Shown here: piece after piece, positions 51,397 through 59,623 of the stretch
Numbering within the stretch: the stretch's first letter is position 1
Layout of the letters: each line of letters starts with the position of its first letter
The notes under the pieces: model-generated
The model's database searches: none
What the model was told of the DNA's origin: nothing
Seen by the model: only the letters and a program-made list of their open reading frames with translations
Source: Polaromonas sp. JS666
Lineage (GTDB): Bacteria > Pseudomonadota > Gammaproteobacteria > Burkholderiales > Burkholderiaceae_C
Direction of reading: 5' to 3'
Assembly (NCBI RefSeq): GCF_900103405.1
Contig: NZ_FNHX01000003.1
Span: 434,001-498,000, forward strand
DNA: 64,000 nt
Translations under genes and position numbers: made by a program

Positions 51397-52314
51397 ATGT
51401 TTCTTCTGAATCCACCCGAAGTTCGCTCCCTGGAGATCTTCTCCACGCTGCCGCAGCGCTACCGCCAGCCCCGGCGCACCGTGTGGGGCGATGCCAACCA
51501 GGGTGGCCGCGAGACCGACTCCTTTCTGGAGGGGCCCGTGTTCGATGATGCCGGCAACCTGTACGTGACCGACATCCCGTTTGGCCGCGTGTTCCGCGTG
51601 GACACCCAAGGCGAATGGGAGCTGCTTGCGCAATGGGAGGGCGAGCCCAACGGCATGAAGTTTTTGAGCACCACCGAACTGCTGGTGACCGACTACCTCA
51701 ACGGCCTGATGGTGGTTGATGTCCGCAGCGGCACGGTGCGCCCTTACCTGGGCCGCCGCAACACCGAAAGCTTCAAGGGCCTGAACGACCTTACCTTCGA
51801 CTCGCGGGGCAATCTTTATTTCACCGACCAGGGCCAGACCGGCCTGCATGACCCCACGGGCCGGGTGTACCGCTTGACGCCCGCGGGCAAGCTGGACTTG
51901 CTGCTGTCCAACGTGCCCAGCCCCAACGGCATCGTGTTGTCCCTCGATGAAAAATTCCTGTTTGTGGCCGTCACGCGCGGCAACTGTGTCTGGCGCATGC
52001 CGCTGCTGGCCGATGGGGGCGTCTCCAAGGCCGGGCAATTTTTTACCTCGTATGGCCCCAGCGGCCCCGACGGCCTGGCCATGGACGAGGCCGGCCGCCT
52101 TCTGGTGGCCAATCCGGGCTTGGGCTATGTGTGGGTGTTGAATCACAGGGCGGAGCCTGTGCAACTGCTGCGCGGCGCTTCAGCTGTCTCGCTGACCAAC
52201 CTCGCTTTTGGCGGAGCAGATCGCAAGACCTTGTACTGCACGGAGTCGACCAGCGGAACCATCCTGCGCATCGGGATGGATGTGGCGGGAGCAAGGCTGC
52301 ACGGGCCGGGCTGA
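51397..52314 (+). CDS. SMP-30/gluconolactonase family lactonase
   Basis: 305 residues, six-bladed propeller. Metal-binding residues are seen in EGPVFDDAGNLYVTD (Glu about 47), FKGLNDLTFDSRGNLYFTD, VPSPNGIVLSLDEKFLFVA and GPDGLAMDEAGRLLVANPG, the usual Glu/Asn/Asp set. Enzymes of this family hydrolyse sugar or other lactones with a divalent metal. No signal peptide. Last gene of the IclR cluster, 28 bases after the amidohydrolase, so two lactone-hydrolysing folds lie side by side. Convergent with the next gene. Confidence 0.88.
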   Translation: MFLLNPPEVRSLEIFSTLPQRYRQPRRTVWGDANQGGRETDSFLEGPVFDDAGNLYVTDIPFGRVFRVDTQGEWELLAQWEGEPNGMKFLSTTELLVTDYLNGLMVVDVRSGTVRPYLGRRNTESFKGLNDLTFDSRGNLYFTDQGQTGLHDPTGRVYRLTPAGKLDLLLSNVPSPNGIVLSLDEKFLFVAVTRGNCVWRMPLLADGGVSKAGQFFTSYGPSGPDGLAMDEAGRLLVANPGLGYVWVLNHRAEPVQLLRGASAVSLTNLAFGGADRKTLYCTESTSGTILRIGMDVAGARLHGPG

Positions 52315-52350
52315 CGCCGCGCATGACATGCGGTGAAAAGCGTGGAGGTT

Positions 52351-52653
52351 CTACTCCAGCCGCTTGTCGTCGCGCACTTCGCGTACCTCGACATCCACCA
52401 CGTCGCCGGCACGCGCTGGATTGCCGGCCTCACGGCCGGCGCCGCCCGGCCACATGCCCTGGGGCGAATAGCGCTGGAAGCGGCCAAACACCATGGCCGG
52501 CGCAGGCTTGCGGCCGGTGACCAGGGACTTCAGCAGGCTCAGCACCACAACGATCAGCGCGGCCGCCAGCAGGCTGAGGGCAAACACCGCCGCAAACAGG
52601 CCCAGCACCAGTTTGAGGAAAAAACGCAGAATTTTGCTGATCAAGCGAAACAC
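52351..52653 (-). CDS. Small single-span membrane protein of unknown function
   Basis: 100 residues. Basic N-terminus (RLISKILRFFLK), one long hydrophobic span (LVLGLFAAVFALSLLAAALIVVVLSLL) given in parts LVLGLFAAVFALSLL and AAALIVVVLSLL, then a polar tail with FGRFQRYSPQGMWPGG and an acidic-basic end (VEVREVRDDKR). Similar proteins occur in related Burkholderiales but no domain name is recognised. Ends 36 bases from the convergent SMP-30 gene. Confidence 0.72.
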   Translation of the reverse strand: MFRLISKILRFFLKLVLGLFAAVFALSLLAAALIVVVLSLLKSLVTGRKPAPAMVFGRFQRYSPQGMWPGGAGREAGNPARAGDVVDVEVREVRDDKRLE

Positions 52654-52713
52654 CTGTGAAAAGGTTTAAACCTCACATATGGAGGCGAAAGGCGCTTTTT
52701 CAAGCTGGATGCA

Positions 52714-53196
52714 TCACCAGCGTATGCCCAGCTTGCCGAACAGCTTGCTCAGCACAAACAAGGGGCCGACCCAGAGGTACTGGATGTCTTCGAAAAACGA
52801 GGGCTTTTTGCCTTCTATTTTGTGGCCTATGAATTGCAGAATCCAGGCGCTCACAAAAATGGCGATGCTGAGCGGCAACACCAGCGGCCCCATGGCGAAC
52901 ACCAAGCCCAGAAACAGCACCGACCAGACCGCCATGCTCACGAAGAACACCGCGGACAGGCGAGCGTAGTACACCATGCTGGCCGCGACGAATACATAGG
53001 CCACATAGGGATGCAAAGCGAACAGCATGCCGACCAGGCTCAGCATGATGAGGGGAATGGCGATGAAGTGGATCAGCTCGTTGCGCGGGTTCTGGTGGCT
53101 TTCGCCGTAGTGCGCGAGCAACTGGTCGACTTTGCGGGATTCGGCCGGTGCGCCGGCAGCGTCGGGGGTGTCGTGTGTGTGCGCCGTATTGTCCAT
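52714..53196 (-). CDS. Mpo1/DUF962 family membrane protein
   Basis: 160 residues. Matches the Mpo1-like (DUF962) family: HYGESHQNPRNELIHFIAIP near the N-terminus and FIGHKIEGKKPSFFEDIQYL towards the end supply the conserved histidines that bind iron in yeast Mpo1, a 2-hydroxy fatty acid dioxygenase. Four membrane spans lie between them. In bacteria the role is unproven but alpha-oxidation of 2-hydroxy acyl chains is likely. ATG 53196 with AGGAGA upstream is chosen over a frame start ten codons earlier. Confidence 0.88.
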   Translation of the reverse strand: MDNTAHTHDTPDAAGAPAESRKVDQLLAHYGESHQNPRNELIHFIAIPLIMLSLVGMLFALHPYVAYVFVAASMVYYARLSAVFFVSMAVWSVLFLGLVFAMGPLVLPLSIAIFVSAWILQFIGHKIEGKKPSFFEDIQYLWVGPLFVLSKLFGKLGIRW

Positions 53197-53212
53197 GTCT
53201 GTCTCCTGTGGG

Positions 53213-53241
53213 AAAAAAAGGCGCAATCAGCGCCTTTTTTC
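53213..53241 (-). terminator. Hairpin terminator for the Bug gene at 53299
   Basis: A7, GGCGC, loop AATCA, GCGCC, T6; symmetric A/T tracts so it can act on both strands. Lies between the Bug gene and the Mpo1-like gene. Confidence 0.85.
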
Positions 53242-53298
53242 TTCCACTTTAATACAGCCGCGGTGTTTTACAAAGCCGGGCACGGCGCCCGGGCGACA

Positions 53299-54273
53299 TC
53301 AGGTCGGGGTGATTTTCGCGGTCTTGATAATCCGGCTCCAGCGGTCTATTTCGCTTTTCAGGAAGCGGCCGAACTCGTCTGAACCCTTTTGTGAGACACG
53401 AAAGCCCTGCTGCTTGGCGCGCTCTTCCACTTCGGCGCTGTACATGATCTTGATCATCTCGCGTGAGAATTTGTCCACGATGTCATCCGGTGTCTTTGCC
53501 GGGAGCATGGCGCCTGTCCAGTTTTCGACAAAGAGGCCAGGCATGCCAGCTTCCAGGGCGGTCGGAACATCGGGCACTCCCGGGTGCCGGCCCAGGCTGC
53601 AGATGGCGATCGCGCGCAGCTTGCCACCTTTGACATGGGCGATCGATTCCGGATAGTTGGAAAAGACCACGTCCAGCTGGCCACCGATCAGGTCGACCAT
53701 CGATGGCGCGCCACCGCGGTAGGGGACATGGATCATCTTCGTTTTGTTCAGCTCGTTGAACAAAGCCATGGTCAGGTGTGCCGGTGTGCCGTTGCCGCTC
53801 GAGCCCGCGCTCAGCTGCTTGGTTTTGGACACCGCCATCAGGTCCTTGAAATCCTTGATCGGGCTGGCGGTGGGGACAACAACCAGCATCGGCGAATTGG
53901 CCAGCAGGGCGACGGGACGCAAATCCTTGGTCAAGCTGTAGGGCGCGTTGGGATAGAGAGAAACGTTAGCGGCATGCGTCAACGTAATGGCCAGCACCGT
54001 ATTGCCGTCGGGCGCCGATTTGGCGACCTGTTCCGCGCCGATCTGCGCGTTTCCGCCGGCCTTGTTTTCGACAATCACGGAGGTCTTCCACGCTTCGGAG
54101 AGCTTTTGGGCAACCGTGCGGGCCATCATGTCGGTCAGCCCGCCGGGCGTGAACGGAACTACATATTTGATGGTGCTGCCCGGTTTGGGAAAGGTCTGTT
54201 GGGCCAGACCCAGGCCCGGAACGCCCGTCAGGGCTGCACCTGCTGATGCCAATACGATGTCACGACGCTTCAT
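53299..54273 (-). CDS. Bug-type solute-binding protein of the sulfolactate cluster
   Basis: 324 residues with a short signal containing KRRDIVLASAGAALTG, then TIKYVVPFTPGGLTDMMART, NKAGGNAQIGAEQVAKSAPDG and MIHVPYRGGAPSMVDLIGG. It is the last gene of the leftward suyA-suyB-slcC-comC run, 21 bases after comC, so sulfolactate or a related C3 sulfonate is its likely ligand. The characterised Chromohalobacter sulfolactate cluster uses a tripartite tricarboxylate system, but here only the binding subunit is present. Terminates at 53213-53241. Confidence 0.88.
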   Translation of the reverse strand: MKRRDIVLASAGAALTGVPGLGLAQQTFPKPGSTIKYVVPFTPGGLTDMMARTVAQKLSEAWKTSVIVENKAGGNAQIGAEQVAKSAPDGNTVLAITLTHAANVSLYPNAPYSLTKDLRPVALLANSPMLVVVPTASPIKDFKDLMAVSKTKQLSAGSSGNGTPAHLTMALFNELNKTKMIHVPYRGGAPSMVDLIGGQLDVVFSNYPESIAHVKGGKLRAIAICSLGRHPGVPDVPTALEAGMPGLFVENWTGAMLPAKTPDDIVDKFSREMIKIMYSAEVEERAKQQGFRVSQKGSDEFGRFLKSEIDRWSRIIKTAKITPT

Positions 54274-54294
54274 GCCAATCTCCTTGAGTTTTAA

Positions 54295-55320
54295 CTAAAC
54301 AACTGATCCCTCACTGACTAACTGATCCAATTGAAACTTGAGCGCATCGGGGATGGTAATCCCCGCCTGCTGTGCCTTGGCTTCCAGCGCGATGCGCCGC
54401 GCGCCGGCCAGGCGCACGCCGTCGTCTTGCAGCATTTCGGCGATCAGGGCTTCCATGCGCTCAAAGTAGCTGTCGGCGCCGGCCAAGGCGCCCGGGTCTA
54501 TCAGGATAAAGGCCTGGCCTATGCGCGGCTGGTTGCCTTCGTCGACAAAAAAGGAGGATGCCTCAAAAGAAAAGCGCGCGCCTATCACGGCGGTGACAAG
54601 CAGCTCCACGACCAGCGCGAGCATGGAGCCCTTGGGGCTGCTCACCGCGCCCAGCGGCAGCATGGAGCCTTCGAGCGCCGCCTGAGCGTCGGTGGTCGGC
54701 CGGCCTTCGGTGTCCAGCGCCCAGCCCAGCGGAATCGGCTTGCCTTCCTTGGCGGCCAGCATGACCTTGCCACGCGCGACCTCGCTGAGCGAGAGGTCAA
54801 TCATCAGCGGGTCGGCATCGCGGCGCGGAAAGATCGCGGCCAGGGGGTTGGTTCCGAACACCGGGTGTTTGCCGCCCGCCGCCGGCATGGCCGCCGGCGC
54901 GTTGGCGAAACCCAGGCCCACCAGGCCGGCATCGGCCGCGGCGCGCAGGTGGTCTATCAATACGCCGCAGTGGTGGCTGTTGGTGATGCCCACAAAACAC
55001 ACACCCATCTCGCGCGCCGTGGTGATGGCCGTGGCGATGGCCAGGTCGCAGGCCGGAAAGGCCAGGCCTTGCCCGGCATCGACCAGCACCGTCGCGCCTT
55101 TTTTGCGCGCCACCACGGGCACGGCCTGGCCGTCGGCGCGGCCGTTGCTCAGGTGGGTGGCGTACTGCGGCACGCGGCTCAGGCCATGCGAGGCCAGGCC
55201 TTGCGCGTCCGCGCGGACCAGCGCCTTCGCGGTGCTCAGCGCCATTTCTTCCGACGCGCCCGCGCAGCGCAGGGCCTGCGCGCCGAGGCGGGTGGCTTCT
55301 TCAAGGGACAAATGGGCCAT
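54295..55320 (-). CDS. comC: Ldh2/MDH-family dehydrogenase, probable (R)-sulfolactate dehydrogenase
   Basis: 341 residues, malate/L-lactate dehydrogenase type 2 fold with NAD(P) bound in a non-Rossmann site. Features: RADAQGLASHGLSRVPQY (catalytic histidine region), GITNSHHCGVLIDHLR, GTNPLAAIFPRRDADPLMIDL and SPKGSMLALVVELLVTAV. The family holds ComC, which oxidises (R)-sulfolactate to sulfopyruvate. Position between slcC and the Bug gene, downstream of suyAB, supports that role; homologous malate or ureidoglycolate dehydrogenases cannot be excluded by motif alone. Its ATG overlaps the slcC stop by one base. Confidence 0.85.
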   Translation of the reverse strand: MAHLSLEEATRLGAQALRCAGASEEMALSTAKALVRADAQGLASHGLSRVPQYATHLSNGRADGQAVPVVARKKGATVLVDAGQGLAFPACDLAIATAITTAREMGVCFVGITNSHHCGVLIDHLRAAADAGLVGLGFANAPAAMPAAGGKHPVFGTNPLAAIFPRRDADPLMIDLSLSEVARGKVMLAAKEGKPIPLGWALDTEGRPTTDAQAALEGSMLPLGAVSSPKGSMLALVVELLVTAVIGARFSFEASSFFVDEGNQPRIGQAFILIDPGALAGADSYFERMEALIAEMLQDDGVRLAGARRIALEAKAQQAGITIPDALKFQLDQLVSEGSVV

Positions 55321-56246
55321 CAGCTCAGACTCTCCAGAACTTTTTCTGCGACCATGAACGATACACGTTCATTCGATTGTGTGCTGACGCCCGAAATATG
55401 CGGAGTCAGCACCAAGTTGGGGCAATCCTGCAGCGACGCCGTCGCGGGCAGGGGTTCCACATCGAAGACATCGATGGCCGCGCCGCCCAGCCGGCCGTCC
55501 CTGAGGGCGGCGGCCACAGCTGCCAGGTCCACGATATGGCCGCGCGAGGTGTTGATGAGCACGGCGCCTTTTTTCATCCGGGCGATGCGATCGGCGTTGA
55601 ACAGGCCGCGTGTGGAGTCCACCAGCGGCACATGCAGCGTGACAGCGTCCGCGCCGGCGATGAGCTCATCGAGCGCGGCGTGGCGCACGCCGGTCTGCGC
55701 GAAGACCGGCGCATCGGGCGCCAACATGGCGTCGTAAGCGATCACTTGCATGCCCAGGCCCCGCGCCAGGCGCGCCGTGGTCTGGCCTATGGAGCCGAAA
55801 CCTATGATGCCCAGCGTCTGCCCGGCGGTCTCGCGCCCGTTGCCCAGCGCCGCGCGCGGCCACTGGCCGGCGGCCACCGCCGCGCTGGAGGCAAAGGCGC
55901 CGCGCAGCAGCAGCATGGTGCTGGCGATCACGTATTCGGCCACGCTGAGTGCATTGGCGCCGGTGGCCGGAATGACCTTGATGCCCCGGGCCTCGCAGGC
56001 CGGCACATCGATGTTGTCCAGGCCCACGCCCAGCCGGCCCACCACCTTGCAGCGCGTGAGCGCGGCCAGCAGTTCGCCGCGCACCTGCGTCAGGTTGCGC
56101 ACGACCAGCACGTCGGCCCCCGCCGCCTCGGCCCGCAGGCGGGCGCCATCGCCCACCAGCTGCGGGTCGTAAAGCACCTCGTGCGCCGCCCCAAGCCGCG
56201 CCACGGCGCGCTCGTCCATGAACTCGCAGATGACAATGCGCGCCAT
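55320..56246 (-). CDS. slcC: D-2-hydroxyacid dehydrogenase family, probable (S)-sulfolactate dehydrogenase
   Basis: 308 residues. NAD motif TLGIIGFGSIGQTTARLARG (about 142-161), LINTSRGHIVDL with the substrate arginine, and TPHISGVSTQSNERVS with the catalytic histidine. The SlcC enzyme of Chromohalobacter salexigens belongs to this family and oxidises (S)-sulfolactate to sulfopyruvate. With comC it would act as a racemising pair feeding SuyAB, which uses only (R)-sulfolactate. Starts 12 bases after suyB; ends overlapping comC. Distinct from the dehydrogenase at 45292. Confidence 0.87.
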   Translation of the reverse strand: MARIVICEFMDERAVARLGAAHEVLYDPQLVGDGARLRAEAAGADVLVVRNLTQVRGELLAALTRCKVVGRLGVGLDNIDVPACEARGIKVIPATGANALSVAEYVIASTMLLLRGAFASSAAVAAGQWPRAALGNGRETAGQTLGIIGFGSIGQTTARLARGLGMQVIAYDAMLAPDAPVFAQTGVRHAALDELIAGADAVTLHVPLVDSTRGLFNADRIARMKKGAVLINTSRGHIVDLAAVAAALRDGRLGGAAIDVFDVEPLPATASLQDCPNLVLTPHISGVSTQSNERVSFMVAEKVLESLS

Positions 56247-56258
56247 GCGTCCTCCGCT

Positions 56259-57434
56259 CTAGGCTGATTCAAACAGGCGCGTCAGCACGAACTCGCGATG
56301 GCCCAGCGCTTCGGCCGCGGTCAGGCGGCCGTTGGCCGTGCGCAGCATGTTTTCCAGCAGCTTGTCGCCGGCCTGGTCCAGCGTGATCTCGCGCTGCAGC
56401 AGGCCCGAGGTGTCCACGTCGATGTGCTCGCTCATCAGGCGCACGGTGCGCGGGTTGGAGCAGATCTTGATCACCGGGACGATGGCGTTGCCGATCACAT
56501 TGCCCTGGCCCGTGGGGAAGAAGTGCACGGCGTAACCCGAGGCCGCGCACAAGGTCACCATCTCGGCGGCGGCGCTGGACGAATCCATGAACCACAGGCC
56601 CGGATGCGTGGGCATCTCGGCCTTGTCGATGACGCCGTCCACCGTGCAGGCCTTGCCTATCTTCTGGATGTTGCCCAGGGCTTTTTCCTCGATGGTCGTC
56701 AGGCCCCCGGCGATATTGCCCTTGGTCGGCTGCGAGTCGGACAGGTCGCTGGTCTTGTGGCGGTTGATCATGTCTTGGTAGCGGTTGAACATGAACATGA
56801 ACTTGTCGCGCACCGCGTCGTTGGCGCAGCGGTCGGCCACGATTTTTTCGCCGCCGGTGATTTCCGAGGTTTCGCCGAAGCACAGGTAGTTGCCCAGCGG
56901 GTGCAGCTTGTCAAAAGCGTTGCCCACCGTGGGGTTGGCGCCGCAACCCGAGGTGGTGTCGGACTCGCCGCATTTGGTGGAGACCCAGAGTTCGGAGATG
57001 CCGCAGACCTCGCGCTGCTTTTCGCTGGCCCACTGCACATATTCGCGCGCCGCCCTGGAGGCCTTCATGATGGTCTCGTGGTCGCCATGGCCCTCGATGC
57101 CGAAGCCGATCACCGGCTTGCCGGTGGTGGCGATACCGTCGACGACTTTTTTGGTCCAGCCGTCTTCAATGCCTATCACCACCACGGCCGAGACGTTGGG
57201 GTTGCAGCCCGCGCCTATCAGCGTGCGGAAGTGCAGCTCCAGGTCGGCGCCGAACTGCAGCCGGCCATAGGGGTGCGGAATCGCCATGCAGCCCTTGATG
57301 TTGTGGGCCACGGCCTCGGCCGCCGCGTTGGACAGGTCGTCCAGCGGCAGGATGATGACGTGGTTGCGCACGCCGACGCGGCCGTTCTCGCGGCGATAGC
57401 CCAGGAATGTGGTGTCTTTGTTAATCACTGACAT
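56259..57434 (-). CDS. suyB: (2R)-sulfolactate sulfo-lyase large subunit
   Basis: 391 residues, UxaA C-terminal-type domain. SuyAB removes sulfite from (R)-sulfolactate leaving pyruvate. Recognised by [20 protein letters not shown] near the start, [40 protein letters not shown] (cysteines as potential iron ligands) and [20 protein letters not shown], a close pattern to Paracoccus SuyB rather than altronate or galactarate dehydratase. The small subunit suyA lies 150 bases upstream, separated by a structured repeat. Followed by slcC. Confidence 0.92.
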   Translation of the reverse strand: MSVINKDTTFLGYRRENGRVGVRNHVIILPLDDLSNAAAEAVAHNIKGCMAIPHPYGRLQFGADLELHFRTLIGAGCNPNVSAVVVIGIEDGWTKKVVDGIATTGKPVIGFGIEGHGDHETIMKASRAAREYVQWASEKQREVCGISELWVSTKCGESDTTSGCGANPTVGNAFDKLHPLGNYLCFGETSEITGGEKIVADRCANDAVRDKFMFMFNRYQDMINRHKTSDLSDSQPTKGNIAGGLTTIEEKALGNIQKIGKACTVDGVIDKAEMPTHPGLWFMDSSSAAAEMVTLCAASGYAVHFFPTGQGNVIGNAIVPVIKICSNPRTVRLMSEHIDVDTSGLLQREITLDQAGDKLLENMLRTANGRLTAAEALGHREFVLTRLFESA

Positions 57435-57460
57435 AAAAAATCCTTTAAAAATATTTCACG

Positions 57461-57586
57461 GATTGATGGTGCGCCCGGCGTAGCGAGCGGACGGCAGGCA
57501 AGGCGCAAACCGGAACCGGGCTAATGCCCGGTGAGGATTTGCAACGCAGCATCCCGCCCGCGCAGTAGCCGGGAGCGCCATCAATC
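57461..57586. repeat. Palindromic repeat element between suyA and suyB
   Basis: 126-bp block with outer arms GATTGATGGTGCGCCCGGC (57461-57479) and GCCGGGAGCGCCATCAATC (57568-57586), 17 of 19 bases complementary, and an inner hairpin ACCGGGC-TAAT-GCCCGGT (57515-57532). The right arm overlaps the suyA stop codon. No T tract, so not a standard terminator; it resembles dispersed intergenic repeats of Comamonadaceae. Confidence 0.75.
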
Positions 57587-57866
57587 ACCAGCGTTTGGTT
57601 TTGATGTTATGGACGTGTGCATGCTGGCCCGCCTTGATGTTGGCGACGACCTTGCCCATGTCGATGCCGTACTTGAGCACCGTATCGCCGACGGCCATGT
57701 CCTTGAGCGCCACCTTGTGGCCGATGGGGATGTCCTGCTGGGCCTGCACATTGATCATGCGGTCCTCGTCCATGATCCAGCCGGTCATGGCGGTTCCGGC
57801 CTTTACACCTTCCACCACCACGACGGCCACGGTGTCTTTGGCGTCATGCAATACAAAATGAATCAT
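57585..57866 (-). CDS. suyA: (2R)-sulfolactate sulfo-lyase small subunit
   Basis: 93 residues, SAF-type domain as in the N-terminus of UxaA. MIHFVLHDAKDTVAVVVVEG, then DIPIGHKVALKDMAVGDTVL and GQHAHVHNIKTKRW, matching SuyA; the HxHxHN-like tail is the family's metal/active-site stretch. The partner suyB follows after the repeat element. A TTGACA promoter and a 12-bp palindrome lie upstream, shared with the divergent GntR gene. Confidence 0.92.
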   Translation of the reverse strand: MIHFVLHDAKDTVAVVVVEGVKAGTAMTGWIMDEDRMINVQAQQDIPIGHKVALKDMAVGDTVLKYGIDMGKVVANIKAGQHAHVHNIKTKRW

Positions 57867-57905
57867 GGGTTCTCCATCAAGGGGCTGGGTTGAATCGAGC
57901 CGCCA

Positions 57906-57950
57906 GTTTTATGGAGGGTAGGCACCTTGTCAATTCACTCATATATATGA
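57906..57950 (-). promoter_or_regulatory. suyA promoter and palindromic operator candidate
   Basis: Minus strand TTGACA (57928-57933), 16-base spacer, TAAAAC (57906-57911). A perfect 12-bp palindrome TCATATATATGA (57939-57950) sits just upstream of the -35 box and 29 bases before the GntR ATG; a good candidate for GntR binding. Confidence 0.6.
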
Positions 57951-57978
57951 CTTGTACGACCCGGCCATCGGTGTTTCA

Positions 57979-58779
57979 ATGGCGGCCGTGAACGCGAAAA
58001 ACAGACCCACATCCCTGCGCCCGCTGGCGGGCGGGGACTCGATGCCGCTGTACCGCCAGGTCAAGCGCGAGCTGCAAAAACTCATTGAAGCCGGCCACTA
58101 CGGTCCGGGTAAACCCCTGCCCAGCGAGGCTGAAATTGCCACAGGCCTGCAGGTCAGCGTGGGCACCCTGCGCCATGCGGTGGACGAACTGGTGCACGAG
58201 CACGTGCTGCTGCGCCGCCAGGGCAAGGGCACGTTTGTGGCGCCGCATACCGATGCCCGTTTCATGTTCCAGTTTTTCCATGTGGAGCCGCGCTGGAATT
58301 TCGGCGACGACGATGAGGCGCGCGAGCGCGACTACCCTGAAATCGATTGCATCGCCTTCGCGCGTGAGCGGGCGAACGAGCTTGAGGCCGCCGCCTTGCG
58401 CATCAAGGCCGGCGAGCCCGTGTTCAGGGCCGAGAACCGGCTCGCGCTGCGCGGCCGCGTGGTGATGCATGACAGGCTGTCGATTTCGGCGGCGCTGTTT
58501 CGCAACCTCACCGAAAAGCGCTTTGTCGAAAGGCCCAGCACGATTTACGCGTTGTACCAGACCGACTTCGGCATCACCGTGCTGCGCGCGCAGGAGCGGG
58601 CGCGCGCGGCGGCGGCCGACAAAACCACGGCCCGCGTGCTGGGCGTGGCGGCCGGCGCGCCAGTGATGGAAGTGCACCGGCTGGCGCTGACCTTTGGCGA
58701 CAAGCCGGTGGAATACCGCGTGTCGACCATCAACACCCAGGCGCACGACTACGTCAGTGTGCTGTCCAAGAGAGCCTGA
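57979..58779 (+). CDS. GntR-family (HutC/UTRA) regulator
   Basis: 266 residues. Winged helix: LYRQVKRELQKLIEAGHYGPG, LPSEAEIATGLQVSVGTLRHAV; effector UTRA domain: LRIKAGEPVFRAENRLAL, VVMHDRLSISAALFRNLTE and YALYQTDFGITVLRAQERAR. The HutC subfamily senses small carboxylates or sugars. Divergent from suyA and co-directional with the next two genes (two-base gap to the phosphatase), so it most likely controls both arms of the sulfolactate locus. ATG 57979 is preferred over a TTG 27 bases upstream that overlaps the operator. Confidence 0.9.
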   Translation: MAAVNAKNRPTSLRPLAGGDSMPLYRQVKRELQKLIEAGHYGPGKPLPSEAEIATGLQVSVGTLRHAVDELVHEHVLLRRQGKGTFVAPHTDARFMFQFFHVEPRWNFGDDDEARERDYPEIDCIAFARERANELEAAALRIKAGEPVFRAENRLALRGRVVMHDRLSISAALFRNLTEKRFVERPSTIYALYQTDFGITVLRAQERARAAAADKTTARVLGVAAGAPVMEVHRLALTFGDKPVEYRVSTINTQAHDYVSVLSKRA

Positions 58780-58781
58780 GC

Positions 58782-59573
58782 ATGGACCTTGTTTTTTTAT
58801 TGGAGAAGGCCAGGCTGGCCGGCATGGAAGCGGCCGCCCGCATCCAGCAGGCCCAGGCCGGCCTGAAACCGGCCGACGTCAGCCAGAAAGCGCCTGGCGA
58901 CTGGGTCACGCGCTTTGACCGCGAAGTGGAGGAGGACCTGCAGGAAGCCCTGCAGCATGCCCTGCCGCAGGGCCGCTTTGTCGGCGAAGAGGGCGGCGGG
59001 GAGCTGACGGACGAGCCCACCTGGCTGGTGGACCCGATAGACGGCACGGCCAACTTCGCGCGCGGCTACCCGCAGTACGCGGTGGCCATCGCGTTGTGCG
59101 TGGGCCGCGAACCGGTGCTGGGCGTGATCGTTGATCCTTCGCGCGATGAAGTCTTTACCGCCGCGACGGGGCTGGGCGCCCGGCTGAACGGGCGGGCCAT
59201 CACCTGCGCCGGCCCGCGCCTGCCGGGCCAGTGCCTGGTCGCCACGGTGTTCCCAAAACCCGGTGCGCCCTTCATGGACGGCTACCTCGCCGAATTTGGC
59301 CGCGTGCTGAAAACCTTCGGCCAGGTGCGCCGCAGCGGCGCGATGGCGCTGGAGCTGGCTTATGTGGCGGCTGGCAGGGTAGACGCCTTCTGGGAGCGCG
59401 GCATGGGCGCCTGGGACGCGGCGGCCGGCGCAGTGTTGCTGCGCGAAGCCGGCGCCGTGATGCGGGCGATGGACGGCCTGCCACTGCTGCAGAGCCGGAT
59501 GCTGGTGGCTGGCAGCCCGGCAGGCGCCGCCCTGCTCGAGGGCGTGCTCAAGCCCCATGACAAGCGCTCATGA
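58782..59573 (+). CDS. Inositol-monophosphatase-family phosphatase
   Basis: 263 residues. Mg-binding motifs: DWVTRFDREVEEDLQ, GEEGGGELTDEPTWLVDPIDGTANF (metal residues in EEGG and DPIDGT), and GAWDAAAGAVLLREAGA at the C-terminal site, all intact. The family dephosphorylates inositol phosphate, histidinol phosphate, fructose-1,6-bisphosphate or PAP. It is sandwiched between the GntR gene and the YeiH exporter in a sulfolactate locus, which suggests a phosphorylated C3 sulfonate or a sulfur nucleotide as substrate; that is inference only. Confidence 0.85.
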   Translation: MDLVFLLEKARLAGMEAAARIQQAQAGLKPADVSQKAPGDWVTRFDREVEEDLQEALQHALPQGRFVGEEGGGELTDEPTWLVDPIDGTANFARGYPQYAVAIALCVGREPVLGVIVDPSRDEVFTAATGLGARLNGRAITCAGPRLPGQCLVATVFPKPGAPFMDGYLAEFGRVLKTFGQVRRSGAMALELAYVAAGRVDAFWERGMGAWDAAAGAVLLREAGAVMRAMDGLPLLQSRMLVAGSPAGAALLEGVLKPHDKRS

Positions 59574-59623
59574 GGCGGGCGCCTCACCCCACCACTTTTT
59601 TCTGACATTTTTATTGGATTCCG

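Noticed and set aside
51397-52314. Dedicated gluconate or sugar-acid operon call for the SMP-30 gene
   Set aside because: No sugar kinase, dehydratase or sugar transporter is present; the neighbours point to an organic acid of unknown type.
57461-57586. Rho-independent terminator between suyA and suyB
   Set aside because: Strong hairpins exist but no T tract follows on either strand, and outer arms are separated by about 90 bases.
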